The notes beneath the pieces were generated by a model. That model did not search any database. It worked only from the letters and a program-made list of their open reading frames with translations, and was not told the origin of the DNA. Both the position numbers and the translations under genes were made by a program. Of a stretch of DNA of 64,000 bases, positions 49,583-58,877 are shown piece after piece. Positions within the stretch are counted from its first letter, which is position 1. Every line of letters begins with the position of its first letter. The stretch comes from Acidovorax sp. FHTAMBA (GTDB lineage Bacteria; Pseudomonadota; Gammaproteobacteria; Burkholderiales; Burkholderiaceae_C): contig NZ_CP152407.1 of NCBI RefSeq assembly GCF_038958875.1, forward strand, positions 4,276,001 to 4,340,000, given 5' to 3'.

Positions 49583-51353
49583 ATGCACCTTCGCACAACC
49601 ACTGCCGCAACAGGGCATGCAGTTGCTCCGGCGCCACCGGTTTGCGCAGCACCAGATAGCCTTCCTCCTCGGCCTGGCGCAGCGCGGGCGAATCCCATTC
49701 GCCGCTCACCATGGCCAGTGCTGCGTCTGGGCACAGCGCCTCCAGCCGCTGGAGCAAGGCGAACCCGCTTTCGCCCGAGCGCAGCCGCTGGTCGCACAGG
49801 ATGGCCTGGGGTGCAAAGCCCTGTGCCAGCAGGTCCAGTGCCTCTGCGCCATCGGCAGCGCAGCGCACCTGCACGCCCCAGTCCTGCAGCAGCTGCTGCC
49901 AGCCTGCGGCCGCTTGGGGGTCGTCCTCCACCACCAGGCAGCGGCCGTGCAGGCTGCCCTGCGGCGCCGAAGCGGGGGCGGCGGCACGGGGGGCTTCGCC
50001 TGCTGCGGCACTGCGCAGCCGCAGCCAGAAGCGCGAGCCCCGCCCCAGGCGCGACGCCAGGCCCAGGGGCGCCTCCATCAGCTCGGCACAGCGCGCCACC
50101 ACGGCCAGGCCCAGGCCATAGCCAACGTCGTCCGCATCGTCCGCCGCGCGCGGGGCGGTGTGGCTTTGGGCGAAGGGCGAGAAGATGCGCTCGCGCTCCT
50201 CATCGGCCACGCCGGGGCCGGTGTCCCACACCTCCACCTGCCAGTGCCCGGCGCGGCGGCGCACTGCCAGCAGCACGCCGCCGTGCTGCGTGTAGCGCAG
50301 CGCGTTGTGCACCAGGTTGACCACGCATTGGCGCAGCAGCATGGGGTCGGCCTGCACCCGCGTGCCGGCAGGCGGCAGGCGCAGGCGCAGCGCCAGCCCC
50401 CGCGCGCGTGCCGATTCGCCCAGCAGTGTGGTCACCTCGTGCAGCAGCGGCGCCAGCGCAACGGGTTGCAGGCGCGCCTGCACAGCGCCGGCTTCGATGC
50501 GCGACAGATCCAGCAGCGCGTTGCACATCCACTGCAGCGACTGCACGCCCTGGCGCAGGTCCTGCAGCGTGCCAGCCAGCGCCGCGTCGCGGTTGCGCAG
50601 CGCTACGGATTCGGCCAGCAGCCCCACAGCATGCACGGGCTGGCGCAGGTCGTGGCTGGCGGTGGCGAGGAACTGGTTCTTGACGGAAAGTGCCTGTTCG
50701 GCCTCGCTCTTGGCGGCGCGGAAGCGTTCGCTCAGCTCGACATTGCGCACGAAGAACTGGTGGCTAATCCGCGCATTGCGAAAGAAAACTGCAAAGAGCA
50801 GGTACATGGGCAGCAGATACAACCAGTGCTCCGGAAAAACGTACGGCACCGACAGCAGCGTGACGGCGAACCCGGACAAAAAGAAACCCTGGTAAACCGC
50901 CAGCACCGCCGACTGGTGAGTGGCATTGGCGGCAAGCACCATCATGGCTCCGCTGAGGAATGCCATGCGCATTTCGAAGGGAGCGCCAGGCCCTGCGCAG
51001 GCCGCCACGCTCATCAGCAAAGCACCGTACACCGCCGCCAGAGCCGGCACGCGCCGCAGCCAAATCGCCAGCAGCGCAGCATCGCCCGTGTGGGCCAGCC
51101 GCGGTCTGTCACGCTGCCACAGCCGCCAAACGTACCAGGCTACGCCTGCGAGGGACAGGGCGGCCACCCACCACAGCGTAATGCTCTGTGGCCACAGCCC
51201 CAGGGCCCCAAGCCATGCCGAGCCGGGCAAACCGAGCACCGGCATGATGAGACAGCCGTTGCGAACGCGCAGGAAGGCGGTGTCCAGCAGCTGCAGCCGG
51301 GCGTCCGGAGGCAGCGCAGACCAGGAGGGGACAGGCTCGGTAGGGGTGCTCAT
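49581..51353 (-). CDS. Hybrid sensor histidine kinase with C-terminal receiver
   Basis: 590 residues from ATG 51353. Five or six membrane segments (about 30-190), a coiled linker, HisKA with H234 (FLATASHDLRQPVHAVG), HATPase (NLVHNALRYTQHGG, DTGPGVADEERERIF, GYGLGLAVV) and a receiver domain (about 465-585, CLVVEDDPQAAAG, AILCDQRLRSGESG). The SHDLRQP phospho-site and C-terminal receiver fit the NahK/ErcS'-like group. The cognate output is probably the convergent LuxR-type regulator. Confidence 0.9.
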   Translation of the reverse strand: MSTPTEPVPSWSALPPDARLQLLDTAFLRVRNGCLIMPVLGLPGSAWLGALGLWPQSITLWWVAALSLAGVAWYVWRLWQRDRPRLAHTGDAALLAIWLRRVPALAAVYGALLMSVAACAGPGAPFEMRMAFLSGAMMVLAANATHQSAVLAVYQGFFLSGFAVTLLSVPYVFPEHWLYLLPMYLLFAVFFRNARISHQFFVRNVELSERFRAAKSEAEQALSVKNQFLATASHDLRQPVHAVGLLAESVALRNRDAALAGTLQDLRQGVQSLQWMCNALLDLSRIEAGAVQARLQPVALAPLLHEVTTLLGESARARGLALRLRLPPAGTRVQADPMLLRQCVVNLVHNALRYTQHGGVLLAVRRRAGHWQVEVWDTGPGVADEERERIFSPFAQSHTAPRAADDADDVGYGLGLAVVARCAELMEAPLGLASRLGRGSRFWLRLRSAAAGEAPRAAAPASAPQGSLHGRCLVVEDDPQAAAGWQQLLQDWGVQVRCAADGAEALDLLAQGFAPQAILCDQRLRSGESGFALLQRLEALCPDAALAMVSGEWDSPALRQAEEEGYLVLRKPVAPEQLHALLRQWLCEGA

Positions 51354-51399
51354 GCGGGCGATATTCGCATGGGCAGGCCTGCCCCTGAAGGTTGAACGG

Positions 51400-52530
51400 C
51401 TACGCCAGCGCGCGCTGGATGATGATCTTCTGCACGTCGCTCGTGCCTTCGTAAATCTGGCACACACGCACATCGCGGTAGATGCGTTCGACCGGGAAGT
51501 CGTTGACCACTCCGTAGCCGCCCAGCGTCTGGATGGCGGCGCTGCACACCTGCTCGGCCATCTCGCTGGCAAACAGTTTCGCCATGGCGGCCTCCTTCAG
51601 GCAGGGCTTGCCGGCATCGCGCAGCGCGGCGGCGTGCCAGATGAGCTGGCGCGCGGCTTCGATCTGCGTGGCGCAGTCGGCCAGGCGAAAGCCCACGGCC
51701 TGGTGGTTGAAGATGGCGGTGCCAAAACTCTCGCGCTCCTTCGAATACGCCAGCGCCGCATCAAACGCGCTGCGCGCCATGCCCACGCTTTGCGCGGCGA
51801 TGCCGATGCGTCCACCTTCGAGCGCACCCAGGGCGATCTTGTAGCCCTCGCCCTCGGCGCCGATCAGATTCTCGGCCGGGATGCGGCAGTTGTCGAAGTT
51901 GATCTGCGCGGTGTCGCTGCTGTGCTGGCCGAGCTTGTCTTCGAGCCGTGCGACCACATACCCCGGCGCGGACGTGGGCACGAGGAAGGCGCTCATGCCC
52001 TTCTTGCCGGCGCCCTTGTCGGTGACGGCGATCACGATGGCCACCTGGCCGTTTTGGCCGCTGGTGATGAACTGCTTGACGCCGTTGATCACGTATTCGT
52101 CGCCCTGCTTCACGGCCGTGGTTCGCAGGGCGGAGGCATCACTGCCCACATGCGGCTCGGTCAGGCAGAAGGCGCCCAGCATTTCGCCGCGCGCCAGCGG
52201 GGTGAGCCAGTCGCGCTTTTGCTGCGTATTGCCGTAGCGCATGAGGATGGCGTTGACGGGGCAGTTGGTCACGGAAATCGCCGTGCTGGTGCCGCCATCG
52301 CCGGCAGCAATCTCTTCGAGCACCAGCGCGAGCGTGAGGTAGTCGAGATTGGCGCCGCCAAACTCTTCGGGCACGCAGATGCCGTAGGCGCCCAAGGCGG
52401 CCAGACCCTGATGGGCCTCCTTGGGGAAATGGTGTTCCTTGTCCCAGCGCGCGGCGTTGGGCCACAGCTCGGTCTGGGCAAAGTCGCGCACGGCGTCGCG
52501 GATCATTTCTTGGTCTTGTGTCAGCAGCAT
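51400..52530 (-). CDS. Acyl-CoA dehydrogenase (short-chain type)
   Basis: 376 residues. Acyl-CoA dehydrogenase motifs: CLTEPHVGSDASALRTTA, YVINGVKQFITSGQNG, and the usual catalytic Glu in YEGTSDVQK near the C-terminus. It thus differs from the isovaleryl-CoA enzyme in this window, whose Glu is elsewhere. FAD-dependent alpha,beta-oxidation of a short or branched acyl-CoA. Starts the run ACAD-SDR-thiolase on the minus strand, with short gaps. Confidence 0.9.
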   Translation of the reverse strand: MLLTQDQEMIRDAVRDFAQTELWPNAARWDKEHHFPKEAHQGLAALGAYGICVPEEFGGANLDYLTLALVLEEIAAGDGGTSTAISVTNCPVNAILMRYGNTQQKRDWLTPLARGEMLGAFCLTEPHVGSDASALRTTAVKQGDEYVINGVKQFITSGQNGQVAIVIAVTDKGAGKKGMSAFLVPTSAPGYVVARLEDKLGQHSSDTAQINFDNCRIPAENLIGAEGEGYKIALGALEGGRIGIAAQSVGMARSAFDAALAYSKERESFGTAIFNHQAVGFRLADCATQIEAARQLIWHAAALRDAGKPCLKEAAMAKLFASEMAEQVCSAAIQTLGGYGVVNDFPVERIYRDVRVCQIYEGTSDVQKIIIQRALA

Positions 52531-52566
52531 GGGGTGTCTCCGGAAGTCGTTGTTCGTTGAAAGGAA

Positions 52567-53235
52567 TTACCAGTGCGCAGCCCGACGGCCGTCGTGGTGC
52601 AGCAGGCGGCCCTTGTCGGCGGGGGTCAGGCCCGCCACCGTGCTGCGCAGGCCGCGCACACTGTCTTCCACCGTGAGCGGGGCGCTGTCGCCGCCCATGT
52701 CGGTCTGCACCCAGCCGGGGTCGATGGTGACCAGCGTGGCGCCGGGGTAGTCGTGCTGCGCGGCGGCCACGGCCATGTTGAGCGCAGCCTTGCTGGTGCG
52801 GTACAGCCAGGAGCCGCTGTTCGGCACGCTGCCGATCTGCGACATGGAGGACGAGATGAACGCGAACACCCCGCCCGCATCCGCCACCAGCGGCGCCACC
52901 TGCGGGATGGTCTGCATCGCGCCGAGCACATTGGTGTGCATGACGGCGTCAAAGTCCTGCTGCGTGGGCGGCGTGAGCGCGTTGGGCCGGCGGATCACCC
53001 CGGCCACGTACCAGGCGATGTCGATTTTCTCGCCATCGAGCTGCCAGGCCAGGCCACTGATGCTGGCGGGGTTGGCCACATCGACGGTAAGCGCCTCGGC
53101 GCCCAGGGCCAGCACGCGCTCGCGGCCTGCTTCGTCGCGCACGGTGGCGATCACGCGGCGGCCGGCTTCGGTGTACTGGCGCACCAGCTCCAGGCCAATG
53201 CCGCGGGACGCGCCGATGACAAGTATGGAGTTCAT
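52567..53235 (-). CDS. Short-chain dehydrogenase/reductase
   Basis: 222 residues from ATG 53235 (a TTG at 53241 would add two residues). Cofactor motif GASRGIG, active site WLYRTSK (Tyr-x3-Lys), preceded by ISSSMSQIG. The usual NAG motif reads VAG. Substrate unknown. It lies between thiolase and acyl-CoA dehydrogenase genes, so a role in acyl-CoA metabolism is possible, but the family is too broad to tell. Confidence 0.85.
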   Translation of the reverse strand: MNSILVIGASRGIGLELVRQYTEAGRRVIATVRDEAGRERVLALGAEALTVDVANPASISGLAWQLDGEKIDIAWYVAGVIRRPNALTPPTQQDFDAVMHTNVLGAMQTIPQVAPLVADAGGVFAFISSSMSQIGSVPNSGSWLYRTSKAALNMAVAAAQHDYPGATLVTIDPGWVQTDMGGDSAPLTVEDSVRGLRSTVAGLTPADKGRLLHHDGRRAAHW

Positions 53236-53237
53236 TT

Positions 53238-53302
53238 TCAAGCCAAATCAGCCTCTAGCGCTTATCAGATAAGCGCGAACAGCTATAAAAGCAGAAGCAT
53301 TC
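53238..53302 (+). repeat. Dispersed AGCGCT palindromic element, copy 8
   Basis: A well preserved copy: ATCAGCCTCTAGCGCTTATC, then AGATAAGCGCGAACAGCTAT, ending GAAGCATT. It begins directly upstream of the SDR start codon (53235, minus) and fills most of the gap to the thiolase gene. Confidence 0.88.
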
Positions 53303-53342
53303 AAGCATCTGCACAACCACCCGGCAATGCCGGGTGGGGCGA

Positions 53343-54536
53343 TCACACCAGTTCGAGCGCCACGGCCGTGGCCTCGCCGCCGCCAATGCACAACGTGGCC
53401 AGGCCCCTGGTCAGGCCGCGGGCCTTGAGCGCGTACATCAGCGTGACCATGATGCGTGCACCGCTGGCGCCAATGGGGTGTCCCAGCGCACAGGCGCCGC
53501 CGTTCACGTTGACCTTGTCGTGGGGCAAGTCCAGCTCCTTCATCAGCGCCATGGGCACCACGGCGAAGGCTTCGTTGATCTCCCACAGCTGTACGTCGCC
53601 CACTTGCCAGCCGGCCTTGGCCAGCGCCTTCTGCGTGGCACCCAGCGGCGCAGTGGCGAACCATTCGGGTTCTTGCGCGTGGGTGGCGTGGCTCACGATG
53701 CGGGCCAGGGGCTTGGCGCCCAGCTTCTTGGCGGTGGACTCGCGCATCATCACCAACGCGGCAGCGCCGTCGTTGATGCTGGAGCTGGAGGCGGCAGTGA
53801 TGGTGCCGTCCTTCTTGAAGGCGGGCTTGAGTGTGGCGATTTTTTCGAGCTTGACCTTGCCGGGGCCTTCGTCTACCGACACCACGCGCTCGCCGCTGCG
53901 GTCCTTCACCGTCACGGGCACGATCTCGGCCGCAAAGGCGCCAGACTCGGTGGCCGCCTTGGCGCGCTGCACGCTGGCGGTGGCAAACGCGTCCTGCTGC
54001 TCGCGGGTGAACTGGTACTTGGCGGCGCAATCTTCGCCAAAGGTGCCCATGCTGCGGCCGGCTTCGTAGGCGTCTTCGAGGCCGTCGAGCATCATGTGGT
54101 CAAAGATGCGGTCGTGACCCAGACGGTAGCCGCCGCGGCCCTTTTGCAGCAGGTAGGGGGCGTTGGTCATGCTCTCCATGCCGCCCGCCACCATTACGTC
54201 GTGCGTGCCGGCCAGCAGCATGTCGTGCGCCATCATCGCGGCCTTCATGCCCGAGCCGCACATCTTGCTGAGCGTGACGGCACCCGCGCCCTTGGGCAGG
54301 CCGCCCTTGAACGCTGCCTGGCGTGCGGGTGCCTGGCCCTGCCCTGCCATCAGGCAGTTGCCGAACAGCACTTCGCCCACGGCGTCGGGCGACACACCGG
54401 CGCGCTCGACGGCGGCCTTGATGGCTGCGCCGCCCAAGTCGTGTGCAGCCAGGCTGGAGAAATCGCCCTGCAGCGAACCCATGGGGGTGCGTGCGGCGCC
54501 GACGATGACGATGGGGTCTTGCTGGGATGCGGACAT
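53343..54536 (-). CDS. atoB: Acetyl-CoA acetyltransferase (thiolase)
   Basis: 397 residues. Thiolase with nucleophile C93 (LSKMCGSGMKAA), His in GGACALGHPIGASGAR, and the second Cys in CIGGGEATA. It cleaves acetoacetyl-CoA to two acetyl-CoA or runs the reverse. In context it would finish leucine breakdown after HMG-CoA lyase, once acetoacetate is activated by a CoA transferase not seen here. Confidence 0.92.
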   Translation of the reverse strand: MSASQQDPIVIVGAARTPMGSLQGDFSSLAAHDLGGAAIKAAVERAGVSPDAVGEVLFGNCLMAGQGQAPARQAAFKGGLPKGAGAVTLSKMCGSGMKAAMMAHDMLLAGTHDVMVAGGMESMTNAPYLLQKGRGGYRLGHDRIFDHMMLDGLEDAYEAGRSMGTFGEDCAAKYQFTREQQDAFATASVQRAKAATESGAFAAEIVPVTVKDRSGERVVSVDEGPGKVKLEKIATLKPAFKKDGTITAASSSSINDGAAALVMMRESTAKKLGAKPLARIVSHATHAQEPEWFATAPLGATQKALAKAGWQVGDVQLWEINEAFAVVPMALMKELDLPHDKVNVNGGACALGHPIGASGARIMVTLMYALKARGLTRGLATLCIGGGEATAVALELV

Positions 54537-54584
54537 GGTGTTGGTCTCCTGAGAAAAGGGTCAGATGAAAAAAGCGGGGTGGAA

Positions 54585-56399
54585 TCAAAGCGCCTGACTG
54601 GCGGGTGCTGCGTGCGCAAAGCGCCGGTCTGCGTCGTAAGGGAACACGTCAAACATGTGCCCCGCACGAATGCGCTCCTGGTGCGACTGCCAGAAGGCGG
54701 CATCGAGCAAGTCGGCGTGGTGCTGCATGAACACCTCACGCACGGCGTCGTTGCCGAGCAGGAAGGGGCCAAAGGTTTCAGGAAAGACATCGCGCGGGCC
54801 CACGGCGTACCAGACCTCGCCGCTCATTTCTTCCTCTTCATTGCGGGGCGCGGGCACGCGGCGGAAGTTGCAGTCGGTGAGGTACTCGATCTCGTCGTAG
54901 TCGTAGAACACAACCTTGCCGTTGCGCGTGACGCCAAAGTTCTTCCAGAGCATGTCGCCGGGGAAGATGTTGGCGGCCACGAGGTCCTTGATGGCGTTGC
55001 CGTATTCGATGACGCTGTGCTCCATCTGCTGGCGCGCGCGCGGGTCTGCCAGCCCGGTGTCGAAGGCTTCCTGCAGGTAGATGTTGAGCGGGATCATGCG
55101 CCGCTCGATGTACAGGTGCTTGATGATGACCTCCGTCTGACCGTCGCCGTCGCGGTCGCTGATCTCCAGCTGGCTGGGGGCGAACTTCTCGATCTCGGCA
55201 ATGAGGGCATCGTCAAAGCGGTCGCGCGGGAAGGCGACTTCGCTGTATTCCAGTGTGTCGGCCATGCGGCCCACGCGGTCGTGCTGCTTGACCAGCAGAT
55301 ACTTGGCCTTCACTTGCTCGCGCGTGGTTTCCTTCTGGTGCGGGAAGTAGTCCTTGATGAGCTTGAACACGAAGGGAAAGCTTGGCAGGTCGAACACCAG
55401 CATCACCATGCCCTTGATGCCCGGCGCAATGCGGAACTTGTCGCTGGAATGCTTCAGGTGATACAAAAAATCGCGGTAGAACAGCGTCTTTCCCTGCTTG
55501 GCCAGACCCAGGGCGTTGTAGATCTCGGCGCGCGGCTTGCGCGGCATGAGGCTGCGAAGGAACTGCACGTAGGCGCTGGGGATTTCCATGTCCACCATGA
55601 AGTACGCGCGTGCAAAGCTGAACAGCATCTGCATGTCATCCTCGCCAAACAGCGCTGCATCGATATAGAGCCTGCCTTCGTCGTTGTGCAGGATGGGCAG
55701 GGCAAACGGCACCTCGTTGAAGCCGTTGATGATCTTGCCCACCACGTAAGCGCCCTTGTTGCGAAAAAACAGGCTGGTGAGCACCTGCACCTGGAAATTG
55801 GTGCGCAGCTTGACCTTGTCGAGCCGGCTGCGCATGGCGGCCACCACACAGGCGGTGTCACGCGAGAGGTCAGCGAATTCGCGCTGGAGCTGGAAGTTCT
55901 CGATGATGGTCCGGAAGGTGTCGCCCAGCGTGTCGCGCGTGGGGTAGTAGGCGCGGTAGGTGGGGCGCGCGGCGGGCTCTTCGTTCTCGATGTATTCGGT
56001 GCTGACCGCAGGCCGCACAAAGATGAAGTCGTTGTGAAAGTGCGTGCGGTGCAGGATCTTGGTGGTGACCGAATTGAAAAAGGTCTCGGCCAGCTCGGGC
56101 TGGTGGTGGTTGACCAAGAGGCCGATGTAATGCAGCTTGACCTGGTGCCACACGTCCATGGGCTGTTCCCCTGCACCGAATTCTTTTTCCAACCTGCGCA
56201 CGCACTCCTTGACACGCAGGTCGTAGAACTCGATGCGCTCGCGCTGTGCCCGCTGCTGGCCATGCCAGTCGGCGGTTTCAAAGCGGTGCTTGGCCCGCGC
56301 GGATTCGGTGCGGAACAACCGGTAGTGCCGGTTGAAACCATCCATCATGGCCTTGGCGATGCCATAGGCATGGGGGGCATCCAGGCGTTGCGGGAACAT
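54585..56399 (-). CDS. aceK: Isocitrate dehydrogenase kinase/phosphatase
   Basis: 604 residues, full length. AceK signature RIAPGIKGMVMLVFDLPSFPFVFKLIKDYF region (ATP loop), then FGVTRNGKVVFYDYDEIEYLTDCNFR with the catalytic/metal Asp residues. It switches isocitrate dehydrogenase off and on to send carbon through the glyoxylate shunt during growth on acetate or leucine, which yields acetyl-CoA. This explains its place inside a leucine/acetyl-CoA cluster. It follows the thiolase unit on the same strand. Confidence 0.95.
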   Translation of the reverse strand: MFPQRLDAPHAYGIAKAMMDGFNRHYRLFRTESARAKHRFETADWHGQQRAQRERIEFYDLRVKECVRRLEKEFGAGEQPMDVWHQVKLHYIGLLVNHHQPELAETFFNSVTTKILHRTHFHNDFIFVRPAVSTEYIENEEPAARPTYRAYYPTRDTLGDTFRTIIENFQLQREFADLSRDTACVVAAMRSRLDKVKLRTNFQVQVLTSLFFRNKGAYVVGKIINGFNEVPFALPILHNDEGRLYIDAALFGEDDMQMLFSFARAYFMVDMEIPSAYVQFLRSLMPRKPRAEIYNALGLAKQGKTLFYRDFLYHLKHSSDKFRIAPGIKGMVMLVFDLPSFPFVFKLIKDYFPHQKETTREQVKAKYLLVKQHDRVGRMADTLEYSEVAFPRDRFDDALIAEIEKFAPSQLEISDRDGDGQTEVIIKHLYIERRMIPLNIYLQEAFDTGLADPRARQQMEHSVIEYGNAIKDLVAANIFPGDMLWKNFGVTRNGKVVFYDYDEIEYLTDCNFRRVPAPRNEEEEMSGEVWYAVGPRDVFPETFGPFLLGNDAVREVFMQHHADLLDAAFWQSHQERIRAGHMFDVFPYDADRRFAHAAPASQAL

Positions 56400-56442
56400 G
56401 GGGCTTCGCGACTGGCGCAGCGCGGGGTGGTGTACCGGCAGG

Positions 56443-57102
56443 CTACATGCGCTTGACGGCGGCCACGCCGGCGATGGCGGCCTTGTAGTGCGCCTCCAGG
56501 CCTTCGGTGCTGTCCACAGACATGTGCAGATTGTTGATCAGGCCGTCCTTGAGGCCATAGCACCAGCCGTGTAGCGTGACTTTTTGGCCTCGGCCCCAGG
56601 CATCGAGCATGACGGTGCTCTGGGCCACGTTCACCACCTGCTCGATGGCGTTGAGCTCGCACAGCACGTCGTGACGCCACTGCGGTTCGATAGAGGCAAT
56701 CAGGTCGCGGTGGCGGTCCCGAACGTCCGACACGTGGCGGATCCAATTGTCGGCCAGACCGACGCGAATGCCCTCCAGCCCAGCCAGCACGCCGCCGCAG
56801 CCATAGTGCCCCACCACCATCAGGTGCTCCACACGAAGCTGGTCCACCGCATACTGGATGGTGGACAGGCAGTTCAGGTCTGTCGGAACCACCACGTTGG
56901 CCACATTGCGGTGCACGAACACTTCTCCAGGTTCCAGCCCGGTGATCTGGTTGGCAGGCACGCGGCTGTCCGAGCAGCCAATCCACATGTATTTCGGTTT
57001 TTGCTGGGCCAGCAGCCCGGTGAAAAATCCCGGCCGCTCGCGCTCCATCTGCGCGGCCCAGGCACGGTTGTGAACAAAGAGATCTTCGACGGATGCGGGC
57101 AT
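56443..57102 (-). CDS. can: Beta-class carbonic anhydrase
   Basis: 219 residues. Zinc ligands C43, H99, C102 and the D45/R47 dyad (IGCSDSRVPAN, VVGHYGCGG) are intact. It interconverts CO2 and bicarbonate. Bicarbonate is the substrate of the biotin carboxylase LiuD, and CO2 is released by several catabolic steps, which may explain the position between aceK and liuA. Confidence 0.95.
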   Translation of the reverse strand: MPASVEDLFVHNRAWAAQMERERPGFFTGLLAQQKPKYMWIGCSDSRVPANQITGLEPGEVFVHRNVANVVVPTDLNCLSTIQYAVDQLRVEHLMVVGHYGCGGVLAGLEGIRVGLADNWIRHVSDVRDRHRDLIASIEPQWRHDVLCELNAIEQVVNVAQSTVMLDAWGRGQKVTLHGWCYGLKDGLINNLHMSVDSTEGLEAHYKAAIAGVAAVKRM

Positions 57103-57143
57103 GTTGTCCTCAGTGTGTCAGCGGATGTGGGGGCATTGAACGG

Positions 57144-58334
57144 TCAGCAGGTTTCTGCAAACAGTTCTCGTCCGATCAACATCCGGCGGATTTCGCTGGT
57201 GCCTGCGCCAATCTCGTACAGCTTGGCATCGCGCCAGAGGCGGCCCAGCGGGTATTCGTTGATGTAGCCGTTGCCACCGTAGATCTGCACGCCTTCGCCG
57301 GCCATCCAGGTGGCCTTTTCGGCGCACCACAGGATCACGCTGGCGCAGTCCTTGCGCACCTGGCGCACATGGTCGGTGCCGAGCATGTCGAGGTTCTTGG
57401 CCACGGTGTAGGCAAACGAGCGGCCTGCCTGCAGAACGGTGTACATGTCGGCCACCTTGCCCTGAATGAGCTGGAATTCACCAATGCTCTGGCCGAACTG
57501 CTTGCGGTCGTGAATGTAGGGGATCACGTTGTCCATCACCGACTGCATGATGCCCAGCGGGCCGCCGGTGAGCACCGCGCGCTCGTAGTCGAGGCCACTC
57601 ATCAGCACCTTGGCACCACTGTTCACGCCGCCCAGCACGTTCTCTGCGGGCACCTCCACGTCCTGGAACACCAGCTCGCCCGTGTGGCTGCCGCGCATGC
57701 CCAGCTTGTCAAGCTTTTGCGCGATGGAAAAGCCTTTCATGCCCTTCTCGATGAGGAAGGCCGTCACGCCACGCGCGCCCAGTTCGGGTTCAGTTTTCGC
57801 ATACACCACCAGGGTGTCCGCATCCGGGCCATTGGTGATCCACATCTTGCTGCCGTTGAGCAGGTAGTAACCGCCTTTGTCCTCGGCCTTGAGCTTCATG
57901 CTGATCACGTCGGAGCCAGCACCCGGTTCGCTCATGGCCAGCGCGCCCACGTGTTCGCCGCTGATGAGCTTGGGCAGGTACTTGGCCTTCTGCGCCTCAT
58001 TGCCATTGCGGTTGATCTGGTTCACGCACAGGTTGCTGTGCGCGCCGTACGAGAGGCCCACCGAGGCGCTGGCACGCGAGATTTCTTCCATGGCCACCAT
58101 GTGGGCCAGGTAGCCCATGGCGGCACCGCCGTATTGCTCGGGCACCGTGATGCCGAGCACACCCAGATCGCCCATCTTGCGCCACAGGTCCATGGGGAAC
58201 TGGTCAGTTCTGTCGATTTCTGCGGCGCGCGGCGCAATTTCAGCTTGTGCGAAGTCGCGAACGGCATCGCGCAGGGCGTCTATGTCTTCGCCCAGCTGGA
58301 AATTGAGGCCTGGCAGGTTGGAAGGAATGCTCAT
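57144..58334 (-). CDS. liuA: Isovaleryl-CoA dehydrogenase
   Basis: 396 residues from ATG 58334. FAD-dependent acyl-CoA dehydrogenase (AMSEPGAGSDVISMKLKA, YYLLNGSKMWITNG). The catalytic Glu is E251 in SGLDYERAVLTGGPLG, the position unique to isovaleryl-CoA dehydrogenases, and the usual C-terminal Glu site reads EIGAGTSEIRR. This makes the assignment firm. It converts isovaleryl-CoA to 3-methylcrotonyl-CoA, the first committed step of leucine breakdown. Downstream of the thioesterase and of a LiuR-type operator. Confidence 0.95.
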   Translation of the reverse strand: MSIPSNLPGLNFQLGEDIDALRDAVRDFAQAEIAPRAAEIDRTDQFPMDLWRKMGDLGVLGITVPEQYGGAAMGYLAHMVAMEEISRASASVGLSYGAHSNLCVNQINRNGNEAQKAKYLPKLISGEHVGALAMSEPGAGSDVISMKLKAEDKGGYYLLNGSKMWITNGPDADTLVVYAKTEPELGARGVTAFLIEKGMKGFSIAQKLDKLGMRGSHTGELVFQDVEVPAENVLGGVNSGAKVLMSGLDYERAVLTGGPLGIMQSVMDNVIPYIHDRKQFGQSIGEFQLIQGKVADMYTVLQAGRSFAYTVAKNLDMLGTDHVRQVRKDCASVILWCAEKATWMAGEGVQIYGGNGYINEYPLGRLWRDAKLYEIGAGTSEIRRMLIGRELFAETC

Positions 58335-58374
58335 GGTGAATGTCTCCTCGGTACGGGAAAAATGACAGGCTGTC

Positions 58375-58836
58375 TCAGCCCTTGATGGTGTCGCGCCCGG
58401 TGACTGCCATGAGTGTGCACCCCATGGTAGCGACCAGTTTTTCTTGGTGGTTGTCGATGGCGAAGGCTCGGCCCTCACACACTGTGATGGTGCGGCCGGG
58501 CTTGAGCACCCGCCCCTCCATCCGGAAATGCTGGCCCTTGGCCGGCGCCAGCAGGTTGATCTTGAATTCGATGGTGAGGACGGCCGCGTCTTCGCCCATC
58601 AGCGTAAAACCGGCATAGCCACAGGCCGAATCCAGCGCAGTGGCGACCATGCCCGCATGCAGGAAACCGTGCTGCTGCGTAAGCCCGGCGCTCCAGGGCA
58701 GCTCAATGTCTACCGCCCCTGGTGCCACCACACCCAGCACGGCACCCAGGGTCTTCATCGCCCCTTGGTGTGCAAAACTGTCACGCACGCGCTCCGCGAA
58801 GTTCGCACAGCGAGGTTCGAAAAGCGGCAGGCTCAC
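58375..58836 (-). CDS. PaaI-family acyl-CoA thioesterase
   Basis: 153 residues from GTG 58836, with AAGGA in place. Hotdog fold with the PaaI pattern GFLHAGMVATALDSACGYAG, including the active-site Asp. It hydrolyses acyl-CoA, possibly to relieve CoA trapping in the leucine pathway. First gene of the unit thioesterase-liuA, and a palindromic operator lies 16-31 bp upstream of its start. Confidence 0.88.
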   Translation of the reverse strand: MSLPLFEPRCANFAERVRDSFAHQGAMKTLGAVLGVVAPGAVDIELPWSAGLTQQHGFLHAGMVATALDSACGYAGFTLMGEDAAVLTIEFKINLLAPAKGQHFRMEGRVLKPGRTITVCEGRAFAIDNHQEKLVATMGCTLMAVTGRDTIKG

Positions 58837-58851
58837 GGCGTTTCCTTATTT

Positions 58852-58867
58852 ACGTTTACGTAAACGT
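58852..58867. promoter_or_regulatory. LiuR-type operator 1
   Basis: A perfect 16-bp palindrome ACGTTTACGTAAACGT between liuR and the thioesterase-liuA unit. It matches the known LiuR motif style (TTTACGT...ACGTAAA). On the minus strand it is preceded by ATTGACG, as is operator 2. Confidence 0.85.
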
Positions 58868-58877
58868 CAATTATGAA

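Noticed and set aside
53334..56456. A 1040-residue plus-strand frame opposite the thiolase and aceK genes
   Set aside because: It spans two real genes on the other strand and the gap between them, with shadow-type composition.
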